IMG/VR virus record: IMGVR_UViG_3300032220_001393 | Coordinates: 1-25,287 of that record | Length of the DNA: 25,287 bases | Source: a virus | Direction: 5' to 3' (one strand) | Part shown: in pieces, positions 1 to 7,005 of the stretch | Numbering within the stretch: position 1 is the stretch's first letter | How the letters are laid out: each line of letters begins with the position of its first letter | The notes under the pieces: generated by a model | Databases searched by the model: none | What the model saw: the letters and a program-made list of their open reading frames with translations, nothing else | Told to the model about the DNA's origin: nothing | Program-made: the position numbers and the translations under genes

Positions 1-1
1 A

Positions 2-736
2 GCCGAAGCCGACAAAGCGACCGCTTTCGCTGAGAAAATTAAGACCCTCGTTTCAATGGGTCTGTCCTATGAGAACATTCAAAACGTCATAGGCGCAGGT
101 TCTGAAGCAGGAACGTCAATAGCGGACGCTCTAATTTCGGGTGGCAAGGACGCTATTGACAAAGCGAACGCGATCCAAACCAGCCTCACCAGCATGGCGA
201 CCAAAGCCGCGGAATCGGTGTCGGGTTCTTTCTACAACGCTGGCGTCACAATGGCTGAAGCAGTCGTGGCAGGCTTGGAGAGCGTTTTTGCTACGATCGC
301 ACCTCTGATTTCCAATATGACAACCGCTCAAGTGACTGCCGCGCAAGCGGTCGCCACAACCACCACCAGCCAATTCGGGAACCTACCAACCACAGTCGGC
401 GTGACAGGCGGTCAGGCAACGAACCTCGCAAACGGACGGTTGGCAAACGGTGGTGCAGTCATTAACGGCATCTACTTACCACCAGGGCTGGACTTCAGCG
501 GTTTCCATGCAAAAGGTGGTATCGCTACTAAGGCTTCGTTCGGCGTAATCGGCGAGTCGGGACCAGAAGCGATATTGCCTCTCTCACAACTTGACTCCAT
601 GTTAAATGGTGGCGGAGGCGGAATGAGCGTCACCGTTAACGTTTCGGGTTCAGTTATTTCGGAGAGAGATTTGGTTGAGCAAATCCGAGTAGGGTTGCTT
701 CGTGCACAGAAATCGGGACGTCAGGTAGTTCTCTAA
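2..736 (+). CDS. Tail tape measure protein, C-terminal part (5' truncated)
   Basis: The frame is open from base 2, so the true start lies before the window and only about 244 residues are seen. Tape measure proteins line the tail tube and set tail length; they are made after the tail-assembly chaperones. The visible part is Ala/Gly/Thr-rich with long helical stretches, followed by the motif GVIGESGPEAILPL (near bases 540-582). A G-E-x-G-P-E-A-I-x-P-L motif is typical of the C-terminal end of siphophage tape measure proteins. A Gly-rich linker and a short hydrophobic/charged tail end the protein. The minor tail protein gene begins one base after the stop, the usual order. Family call is by motif and position, not by search. 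Confidence 0.85.
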   Translation, partial: AEADKATAFAEKIKTLVSMGLSYENIQNVIGAGSEAGTSIADALISGGKDAIDKANAIQTSLTSMATKAAESVSGSFYNAGVTMAEAVVAGLESVFATIAPLISNMTTAQVTAAQAVATTTTSQFGNLPTTVGVTGGQATNLANGRLANGGAVINGIYLPPGLDFSGFHAKGGIATKASFGVIGESGPEAILPLSQLDSMLNGGGGGMSVTVNVSGSVISERDLVEQIRVGLLRAQKSGRQVVL

Positions 737-737
737 C

Positions 738-2489
738 ATGGCTTTACCGAACATTCGCGTTTACATTCGCCCTGACTCTATTTTCGTGGTTGGCGGTACC
801 GCCGTTCTTGGTTCGCAACAACTCGGTGCAACGTTTCAACTCGGTGCTCCAGCAGGAGCGTTGGTTGAATTAACGTCCTACGTTCAGCAGGTGTCGGTTC
901 GCCGAGGGCGCACCAGAGTCACCGACAGTTTTGACGCTGGATCAGCCTCAGTCTCAATCATTGATCGGAATGCGATATTCAGCCCCGACAACGTTCTCAG
1001 TCCGTTGTACGTTGCTGGCGTCAACTACGTTAAACCGCTACGCCAATTCCGCATCACCGCCACATTCAACAGCGTGGAGTACGACCTTTTCAACGGTTAC
1101 ACAAACTCTTACGATTACGAATACGAACAAGGGATTCAGGCAGGTCGGGTTACCATTTCAGCGAGTGACGCTTTTCGTTTGCTCAACTTGGCGACTATTA
1201 ACTCAATCACCTCAGCGTCCTTGTCTGAACCTTCTGGAACCCGTATCGGCAAACTCCTGACACAAATCGGAGTGCCGAACGGTCTGCAATCAATTGAGGA
1301 AGGGGACTCGGTCGTTGGTCCCGATCCGACGGGAGCACGAAGTGCGCTTGAGGCGATTCAACAATTGGAATCCACCGAACTTGGTGCGTTCTTTATTCGG
1401 GGCGACGGTGTTTTCGCTTTTAAGGCACGCCACACTGTTCAACAGTTAGCGTCAGGCGCCGTCACAGCGCCTCTGGTATTCAACGAGGCGGTTGCTACCC
1501 GAATTAACCTTGTTAGCAATCCTTCGTTTGAGTCGGGTACGACGGGTTGGGCGAGTGCGAACACTGCTGTGCGATCCACCTCGGTTGCTTTTGCAGGTTC
1601 GGCTTCGTATCAAGTCACAATGAGTTCTACGTCCGATTCAAATATTGCTTACGTGACGGTCACCCCGACCGTCGTGGGACCGCATACCTTTTCAGCATAC
1701 GTCTACACCCCTGTGGGATCAACGATCGCAGGGCGAACCATTAGCGTGGATAGAGAAAGTGGAACGGCAACCAGCAGTCTGGTTTCAAGCACAAATGCGA
1801 CCTTAACCGCTGGTCAATGGACACGAGTTTCCGTCACTAGAAATGTGACCGTTGTGGGAACGATGCTTATGGTGATGCGTATTTCGGGAACGCTCTCTAC
1901 CGCATTGACACAAGTTGTCAACGTTGATGGCGTCCTCATGGAGAATTCCGCTTCCGCAAACGTCTATATGGAAGGGACCGTCGCTCCTGCTATACCGTTT
2001 CATGCGATCACTCAGTCCCTCAACGATGAAGCGGTCTACAACGATGTCACGGTTTCGTCGCAGGCAGGCGTTCAACAAATCGCAACCGATGCCACTTCAA
2101 TCGCCACCTACTTCACAAGGTCGCTTTCCAAGTCCGACACCTTGATTTCAAGCACATCCGAAGCAGGCGACCACGCCCTGTTCCTTTTGAACTACCGAAA
2201 AGACCCCGAACTCTACATTGATTCCATTGACCTGAAACCAACAGCGCTCCCGACAGCCACCGCTATATCCTTGTTGACCGCCGAAATCCTTGATCCGATC
2301 ACGGTCACAAAGTCGTACGGAAGGACAGCGGACATTAAACGAACCCTGACCATCCAAGGGATTGACCACAACATCCGCCCGTCGGACTGGACGATGACGT
2401 TCGCAACCGCCGAACCTGTGTCAGGCGACGGATTTATTCTTGATTCTGCAACATACGGTGTACTTGACGTGAATACACTTTCATTCTAG
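738..2489 (+). CDS. Minor tail protein with inserted carbohydrate-binding-like module
   Basis: A 583-residue protein directly after the tape measure gene, the place of distal-tail/tail-hub components at the tail tip. Residues about 1-250 and 415-583 look like one mixed beta tail protein. Between them (about 253-412) lies a module starting NLVSNPSFESGTTGW and ending in beta strands with VDGVLMENSA. The opening N-x-x-x-N-P-S-F-E-x-G and the late D-x-x-x-L-E are hallmarks of CBM_4_9-type jelly-roll carbohydrate-binding domains. Such insertions in tail hub proteins are thought to help bind host surface sugars. No enzyme motif is seen. The start follows the upstream stop by one base. The tail role is well supported by context; the exact subunit (Dit or Tal-like) is not resolved. 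Confidence 0.75.
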   Translation: MALPNIRVYIRPDSIFVVGGTAVLGSQQLGATFQLGAPAGALVELTSYVQQVSVRRGRTRVTDSFDAGSASVSIIDRNAIFSPDNVLSPLYVAGVNYVKPLRQFRITATFNSVEYDLFNGYTNSYDYEYEQGIQAGRVTISASDAFRLLNLATINSITSASLSEPSGTRIGKLLTQIGVPNGLQSIEEGDSVVGPDPTGARSALEAIQQLESTELGAFFIRGDGVFAFKARHTVQQLASGAVTAPLVFNEAVATRINLVSNPSFESGTTGWASANTAVRSTSVAFAGSASYQVTMSSTSDSNIAYVTVTPTVVGPHTFSAYVYTPVGSTIAGRTISVDRESGTATSSLVSSTNATLTAGQWTRVSVTRNVTVVGTMLMVMRISGTLSTALTQVVNVDGVLMENSASANVYMEGTVAPAIPFHAITQSLNDEAVYNDVTVSSQAGVQQIATDATSIATYFTRSLSKSDTLISSTSEAGDHALFLLNYRKDPELYIDSIDLKPTALPTATAISLLTAEILDPITVTKSYGRTADIKRTLTIQGIDHNIRPSDWTMTFATAEPVSGDGFILDSATYGVLDVNTLSF

Positions 2490-2499
2490 GAGAACAAAA

Positions 2500-2994
2500 A
2501 TGGCAACCTTCCCAGCAAAAACCTCGTACAACAACGGCGACTACTACTACAACACGGACGTCAACGACTTCGGCGACCTGATCAACAAGTTGTACGGCAA
2601 CGGTGCCACGACGATCCCGTTGGCTTCAACGGTCATCAGCGCTAAAGGTGACTTGTTGACTGGTTCCGCTTCAGGTGTCCTCAGCAAAACAGCGGTTGGC
2701 ACTAACAACCAAGTTCTGTTTGCTTCATCGGGAGCGACTGGTGGCGTGGCGTGGGGTTTGATCACGTCGGCAATGATCACCGACGGGACGATCACAGGCA
2801 CCGACATCGCTGGAACCACAATCACAGCCAGCAACGTCACCGCCAACACTCTGACTTCAACTCAAATGGATCGCACCACCGTCTACTGCCGAGGAACCAC
2901 ATCGCTCGCTAACGCTTCCGCCCTCATCCACTACGGTACGTCCGCACCAGCCTCTGGTACGGGTGGCATCGGCGACATTTTCTTTCAATACTGA
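2500..2994 (+). CDS. Tail fibre / appendage protein
   Basis: 164 residues. The start is preceded by a clear ribosome site, AGGAG, about 8 bases upstream. The N-terminus (KTSYNNGDYYYNTDVNDFGD) resembles the short segment found at the head of many phage fibre proteins, where it joins the fibre to the tail. The middle is a low-complexity Thr/Ala/Gly/Ser beta-type region with ISAKGDLLTGSASG and repeated TxTGTDIAGTTITASN-like phrases, typical of trimeric fibre shafts. The C-terminus (GTGGIGDIFFQY) resembles the end of fibre proteins that carry short G-D-I-F/Y-x-x tails. It lies between the minor tail protein and three more adhesin-like genes. A tail-surface role is inferred from composition and neighbours. 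Confidence 0.65.
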   Translation: MATFPAKTSYNNGDYYYNTDVNDFGDLINKLYGNGATTIPLASTVISAKGDLLTGSASGVLSKTAVGTNNQVLFASSGATGGVAWGLITSAMITDGTITGTDIAGTTITASNVTANTLTSTQMDRTTVYCRGTTSLANASALIHYGTSAPASGTGGIGDIFFQY

Positions 2995-2996
2995 TT

Positions 2997-4046
2997 ATGG
3001 CTGTCCACATTAAAACTGGTGCTTCCACTTGGGATTCCATTGACGGAACTCAAAAGATTCACGTCAAAGACGGTGCTTCGTCGTGGAACCAAGTGGAAAA
3101 GGTGTTCGTTAAAACAGGCGCTACCACGTGGACGCAGGTTTATCAGTATGACGTGACGGGACCGACCGTCCGAACATTCACAAACACAGGTCAATCAAAC
3201 GGGAACATGAGGTTCGCATGGTCAGGCGGTGCACTTGTTACCGACGCCGATTCAGGCGTAGCCTCAGCAAAAGTTCAGGTTCAATACACGCCTTGGGCAG
3301 GTTCGGGCGAAGGATGGTCCGACTTCTATATTTTGAGCGCTGGTCAATGGGGTGCCACTTCAGGGATTCTGGATTTCACCCCATCAACGGCGAAGCGCAG
3401 ACAGTGGAGTGGCACATATCCATATGCGGAAACGGTCCCTCGTTACTATCTCAGTTTCCGAGTTGTTGCTGTTGACAACGCAGGCAACTCAACAACAACC
3501 GCCGATGTTGGGGCACTGACCAAACCGTACGGGACGTTGACTGTTCTGCCCAACAGCACTGGTGCCAGCGGTGCCGACTCATACGCAGTAAGCCCTGCCC
3601 AATGGTTTGGTTTAACACAAGGCGGTGTTCGTTTCGGTGACGGTACCGCGTCAGGATTAGGGAACTGGACGAACGGTGCTTACTTCTACGACACACAACT
3701 TGAAAGCGCCTGTCTCGGTTATGCGCCTGACTCTGGCACATTCTTTATTCAGCGTAAAGGCTCACAAGGCATTTCAGGCAATGCGTATTTCAAGTATCAC
3801 AACCTCACATTCTCGGCAGGAACGACCAACGCTACCTTCGGTGGCGACTTTGTCGTATTTGACCTGACAGGAACTAATGTCTCAGGGACTCTTGCCATGC
3901 CTGCTAACTGGTTGTCTGCCATACCATCAGGGACCGCTAGAGGTTTCGGTATGTTATACGGTGGCGTTAATACCATTATTAAAGTGCTTTATTCACATGG
4001 CGAGTCGTTTAGTGAAACAGGCAAGATCACCATCACGTTCACCTAA
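2997..4046 (+). CDS. Tail fibre/adhesin with three N-terminal Trp repeats
   Basis: 349 residues, starting two bases after the previous stop with no good ribosome site, so translational coupling is likely. The N-terminus has three near-copies of a 13-residue unit with pattern (I/V)-x-(I/V)-K-x-G-A-x-x-W-x-x-(V/I): VHIKTGASTWDSI, IHVKDGASSWNQV and VFVKTGATTWTQV, within residues 3-48. Similar K-x-G-x-x-W repeats are common in phage tail proteins. Residues about 52-175 look like an immunoglobulin/fibronectin-like beta domain (VAVDNAGNSTT near its end). The rest is Gly/aromatic-rich beta structure, probably a receptor-binding tip. No enzymatic motif is seen. Function inferred from repeats and location in the fibre block. 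Confidence 0.65.
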   Translation: MAVHIKTGASTWDSIDGTQKIHVKDGASSWNQVEKVFVKTGATTWTQVYQYDVTGPTVRTFTNTGQSNGNMRFAWSGGALVTDADSGVASAKVQVQYTPWAGSGEGWSDFYILSAGQWGATSGILDFTPSTAKRRQWSGTYPYAETVPRYYLSFRVVAVDNAGNSTTTADVGALTKPYGTLTVLPNSTGASGADSYAVSPAQWFGLTQGGVRFGDGTASGLGNWTNGAYFYDTQLESACLGYAPDSGTFFIQRKGSQGISGNAYFKYHNLTFSAGTTNATFGGDFVVFDLTGTNVSGTLAMPANWLSAIPSGTARGFGMLYGGVNTIIKVLYSHGESFSETGKITITFT

Positions 4047-4055
4047 GGAAAAACA

Positions 4056-4664
4056 ATGCCGATCAAAACATTCACAGTTTCAGACGTTCTCACCGCATCT
4101 GATACAAACACATACCTTGCTAATTCGGGTTTAGTTTCTATTCAACCAACATCGGTTACAAACGGAACGGTCACAGGCAACATTGTGACATTCACAAACG
4201 TAGCGTCCGTGACATTGAACGGAATATTTACGACCGCCTACAGTCAATATCGTTTAGTTATTACCGCCACAAACGTTGCTGGCACAAGTGCCTACTCTCG
4301 TTTCCAAACCACGATCGCAGGAACCGCTCAGACGACGAGTTATGCTTCCAAATCAATGTGGACGAACATGAGTGTGGCATCAGTTGTTTGGCAGGATTAT
4401 GACGCACCTTCCAACGCTATATCTATCGGACCGACTGGCACAGGAACCTACCCTTCGCTGGCAACAATTGACGTAGCCTTCCCAGCGAGCGCCACACAGA
4501 GTTATTTCACGGGCACGTTTGCTGGAACTCAAGTAGGAGTTGCGAACTACATGGGAATGATCGGTGGAGTTTGGCAATCCGCTACAGCATTTGACGGTAT
4601 AAAATTGTTCGCGGCGACAGGTCAAAACATCAGTGGTGAAATACGTGTCCTTGGATACAGGTGA
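4056..4664 (+). CDS. Tail fibre knob-like structural protein
   Basis: 202 residues, with AAGGA upstream as ribosome site. The N-terminus FTVSDVLTASDTNTYLAN matches a linker also found at the start of the next gene (FVAGQILTASALNTEF), so both proteins probably attach to the same partner through this segment. The remainder (YSQYRLVITATNVAGTS, then a Thr/Ala-rich core, ending GEIRVLGYR) follows the pattern of a compact beta knob seen at the end of many phage fibres: an aromatic strand, a middle strand with W and Y, and a final strand with L-x-G-(Y/I). No catalytic residues are evident. It is probably a virion surface protein; the partner is unknown. Confidence 0.6.
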   Translation: MPIKTFTVSDVLTASDTNTYLANSGLVSIQPTSVTNGTVTGNIVTFTNVASVTLNGIFTTAYSQYRLVITATNVAGTSAYSRFQTTIAGTAQTTSYASKSMWTNMSVASVVWQDYDAPSNAISIGPTGTGTYPSLATIDVAFPASATQSYFTGTFAGTQVGVANYMGMIGGVWQSATAFDGIKLFAATGQNISGEIRVLGYR

Positions 4665-4667
4665 CGC

Positions 4668-5417
4668 ATGAGTTCTTTTGTCGCTGGTCAAATCCTCACT
4701 GCGAGCGCGCTCAACACCGAGTTCGCCGCGGTACCGCCTATCGGTTCTGTCATCATGTGGGCTGGTGCAACATCAAGTTTGCCGACGGGTTGGATCATGT
4801 GCGACGGGAGTTCGCAATCCACTTCGGGGACGTACGCTAACCTTTTCACCACGATCCAGTACCGATACGGTGGTTCGGGAGCAACGTTCTATCTACCGAA
4901 ACTAAATGCTTCGTATGTACCGATCGGAACCAGCACGCTAAATACGGACGGTTCACGCCAAACAACCACACCCTCGCTGACGGTTTCCACTTCCAATGTT
5001 GGTTCAAGCGGTCACGCTCACACATTCAACTTCACGCTAAACAACCATGCGTCAACAGGACACAACCACACTATTGGTTCAGCAGGAAACTCAGGTAATC
5101 AAAGTTCAAACCACCAACACAACTTTACAACAGCAGGGCGTGGTGCTTTCCACTCTCACTCGTACTTGAAATCAAATACGTCAAACATTGGTGCTACCAC
5201 TGGTAACGATGGACCCGATCACACTCACAATGGTTCAACGAGCATTCAGGGTCTTGACACAAACCACACTCACCCCGTCGTATTCAACGCCACTACAGCG
5301 GATACGGGACACGCTCACACGGTTGCCACTTCAACGTGGGCGACTCCAACTGCCGATAATACGCACGCTCACACTGTTCCAGCGTCGTTCATGGTGTTTA
5401 TTATTAGGTACGCATGA
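4668..5417 (+). CDS. Tail collar-domain fibre tip with HxH metal-binding repeats
   Basis: 249 residues. The N-terminal linker FVAGQILTASALNTEF is shared with the preceding protein. Residues about 23-90 form a phage tail collar domain: IGSVIMWAGATSSLPTGWIMCDG, then a conserved Y-x-x-L-F and F-Y-L-P, the classic collar pattern. The second half carries eight H-x-H motifs (HAH, HNH, HQH, HSH, HTH, HTH, HAH, HAH) spaced through a Ser/Thr/Asn/Gly-rich chain. In T4 gp37, comparable HxH repeats bind iron ions along a slender receptor-binding needle. The stop overlaps the next start by four bases. The collar assignment is strong; the metal-binding needle is inferred from the T4 comparison. Confidence 0.85.
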   Translation: MSSFVAGQILTASALNTEFAAVPPIGSVIMWAGATSSLPTGWIMCDGSSQSTSGTYANLFTTIQYRYGGSGATFYLPKLNASYVPIGTSTLNTDGSRQTTTPSLTVSTSNVGSSGHAHTFNFTLNNHASTGHNHTIGSAGNSGNQSSNHQHNFTTAGRGAFHSHSYLKSNTSNIGATTGNDGPDHTHNGSTSIQGLDTNHTHPVVFNATTADTGHAHTVATSTWATPTADNTHAHTVPASFMVFIIRYA

Positions 5418-6115
5418 TTTACGACCCACGACCACACTGGGGAGATGTTGACTATCTCTTCAAAACGGTACGTCAAGACGACACAGGAGAAGGGTACTTC
5501 AGCATCGCTAGGGTTTCTAACCCTTCACAATTTTCTGGACGGACACCGAGCGGTGACTACATTCGGTGCGACGAACGAAACAAAATCGGACCACGAGGTT
5601 TTCACGAATGGGACGAAACAACTCAAGCGTGCATATGCGGACGAACTGACCGTCCTCAAGAAGTCACAGGTCAACACCTACCGTTAATGACGGACGTCAG
5701 AACATTCCTTTCGGTCATTGAAGCCCTGCCCTACGGGTTCATCATCTATACCGAACTGGACGACGACTCTAAAGTTGACGCCATTATCAACACTCCCAAA
5801 ACGCACCACGCTCGTACCCTTCAAGAGATGTTCAAATATATGTTGGAGTGGGATTGGGCATACACCGAACTTGGGAATCGTGAACCGATCGCCGAATGCT
5901 GTCACGGAATGGTTGAAGTGCTAGAAATTCCTGAACGGATCAAGGAATGGTTGTTGAACACAATGCCACCCGACAAAATTGGCAGGTTCCTTGCTGGTGA
6001 AACCGATGCGATGGTTCGCCGACAAGATGACATTCCCGACATCATTGTTCCGTTTTGGGATTGGTTCAAAGAAAAACGTAACCAATGCAGAACCTTTGGT
6101 ATGTTTGACCAATGA
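5414..6115 (+). CDS. Conserved-looking protein of unknown function
   Basis: 233 residues, not recognised. It starts in a four-base overlap with the collar gene and ends in a four-base overlap with the oxygenase gene, so the three are probably made together. The N-terminal 80 residues contain an R-C-D-E-R, then GFHEWDETTQACICGR, with Cys residues that could form a small metal site or a surface-exposed loop. The C-terminal part is helical and rich in Trp, Asp and Glu. It has no signal peptide and no membrane segment. Composition and lack of repeats make it unlike a fibre. It may be a tail-assembly or fibre-folding helper, or work with the oxygenase, but neither is shown by the sequence. Confidence 0.6.
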   Translation: MIYDPRPHWGDVDYLFKTVRQDDTGEGYFSIARVSNPSQFSGRTPSGDYIRCDERNKIGPRGFHEWDETTQACICGRTDRPQEVTGQHLPLMTDVRTFLSVIEALPYGFIIYTELDDDSKVDAIINTPKTHHARTLQEMFKYMLEWDWAYTELGNREPIAECCHGMVEVLEIPERIKEWLLNTMPPDKIGRFLAGETDAMVRRQDDIPDIIVPFWDWFKEKRNQCRTFGMFDQ

Positions 6116-6777
6116 TTGACATCGCCTTCCCGAACGGCAAACACAACCAAATCATGATCATTGACGGATTGGTTGAACCAGCGCTCTGCAAAGAACTGTT
6201 GAACTTCCTGAAACCTGTCTATTCACAAGTTTCAACAACAGGTCAGACGATGGGCGGTATCATTCTAAGCGCCAAGTTTTCAGACGATTTGTCGTTGGCA
6301 AGGTCAACGTTTGAGAATCAGCAAATACCGTATCCGTCTGAGATACAAACCATTGAGGACACCTTGGTTGAGTCGCTGACAGTTGCGATTGAACTTTATC
6401 GGCAAGAATTCCTCGGACTTGCCGATTGGGAATTGATCCAAGATTCAGGGTTTCAAGTTCAACGGTATTTGAAGGGTCGTGGCTTTTACCGTTCCCACGT
6501 GGATTCTTTCCCAGCGACCAGTTCATCCAACCGAGTCGCCGCGGCTATTTTCTATTTGAACACAGTCAAAGACGGCGGTTGCACTCGGTTTCCTTTGCAC
6601 GACGTTTCGGTTTCCCCACGTCAAGGACGTCTAGTTTTGTTCCCTGCGACGTGGACGCATTTGCATGAAGGACGCCTACCGATTTCCAATGACAAATGGA
6701 TCATCAGCACGTTTTTGCTGAACAAGCCGTTTAGAAATCCGCATCAGGATCACCCTCACGACGATCACGACCACTAA
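6112..6777 (+). CDS. 2-oxoglutarate/Fe(II)-dependent oxygenase (prolyl 4-hydroxylase-like)
   Basis: 221 residues. This superfamily uses 2-oxoglutarate, O2 and Fe(II) to hydroxylate proteins or other substrates. The metal triad is visible: H129-x-D131 (in YRSHVDSF) and distal H185 (in THLHEG). A basic residue about ten positions later (K195, in NDKWII) fits the 2-oxoglutarate binding position, usually Arg or Lys. The strand VAAAIFYLNTVKDGGCTRFP also follows the P4H pattern (YLN ... GG-x-T-x-F). The C-terminus is a His/Asp-rich tail, unusual for the family and perhaps metal-binding. The gene sits directly after the fibre genes in a four-base overlap chain, so a virion protein could be a substrate; that is inference. 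Related enzymes are frequent in aquatic phages. Confidence 0.85.
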   Translation: MIDIAFPNGKHNQIMIIDGLVEPALCKELLNFLKPVYSQVSTTGQTMGGIILSAKFSDDLSLARSTFENQQIPYPSEIQTIEDTLVESLTVAIELYRQEFLGLADWELIQDSGFQVQRYLKGRGFYRSHVDSFPATSSSNRVAAAIFYLNTVKDGGCTRFPLHDVSVSPRQGRLVLFPATWTHLHEGRLPISNDKWIISTFLLNKPFRNPHQDHPHDDHDH

Positions 6778-6780
6778 ACT
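6775..6780 (+). promoter_or_regulatory. Possible -10 box of a leaderless transcript
   Basis: TAAACT lies exactly six bases before the ATG at 6787, which itself has no ribosome-binding sequence. This matches the -10-to-start spacing of the better promoters at 16456 and 16982. No -35 match is present 16-18 bases upstream, and the box overlaps the end of the oxygenase gene, so support is weak. Confidence 0.3.
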
Positions 6781-6786
6781 AGCCTT

Positions 6787-6954
6787 ATGAACCCGACCGA
6801 AATTCCTGTTGATTCAAATCAGGTCATTGAATACTTGTTGAACCAAATCCGCCTGCTTAGTTTGCAGGTGGCGATCGCTGACGCCAAGGCGTTTTACCTT
6901 GCTTCGGAACTTGAAAAGGTTAACTTGAGCGTGGTGGAATTGACTGCCGACTAG
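6787..6954 (+). CDS. Small helical protein (55 residues), unknown
   Basis: An ATG-to-TAG frame of 56 codons fills the gap between the oxygenase and the PA14 gene. The product begins MNPTEIPVDSNQVIEYLLNQ and is Leu/Ala/Glu-rich, with a heptad-like run (L-x-x-Q-I-R-L-L-x-L-Q-V-A-I-A-D-A-K) suggesting one amphipathic helix or coiled coil of about 40 residues. There is no signal peptide or transmembrane stretch. No ribosome site precedes it, but a TAAACT box does. It resembles short helical proteins found between tail and lysis genes in actinophages only in size and position. Coding is supported by composition matching its neighbours and by filling an otherwise empty gap. Function unknown. Confidence 0.55.
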   Translation: MNPTEIPVDSNQVIEYLLNQIRLLSLQVAIADAKAFYLASELEKVNLSVVELTAD

Positions 6955-6971
6955 CATAGGCGCAGGCGTGA

Positions 6972-7005
6972 CCACCGTGTCCCTACGAAAAGGGTATGAC
7001 GGTGG
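6972..7005 (+). promoter_or_regulatory. Hairpin enclosing the PA14 gene start codon
   Basis: CCACCGT (6972-6978) pairs with ACGGTGG (6999-7005), and inside it CCCT (6981-6984) pairs with AGGG (6991-6994). The ribosome-site-like AAAGGG lies in the inner stem and the ATG at 6996 lies in the internal loop. In the mRNA this could limit translation of the secreted PA14 protein until unfolded. Seen directly; regulation is inference. Confidence 0.45.
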
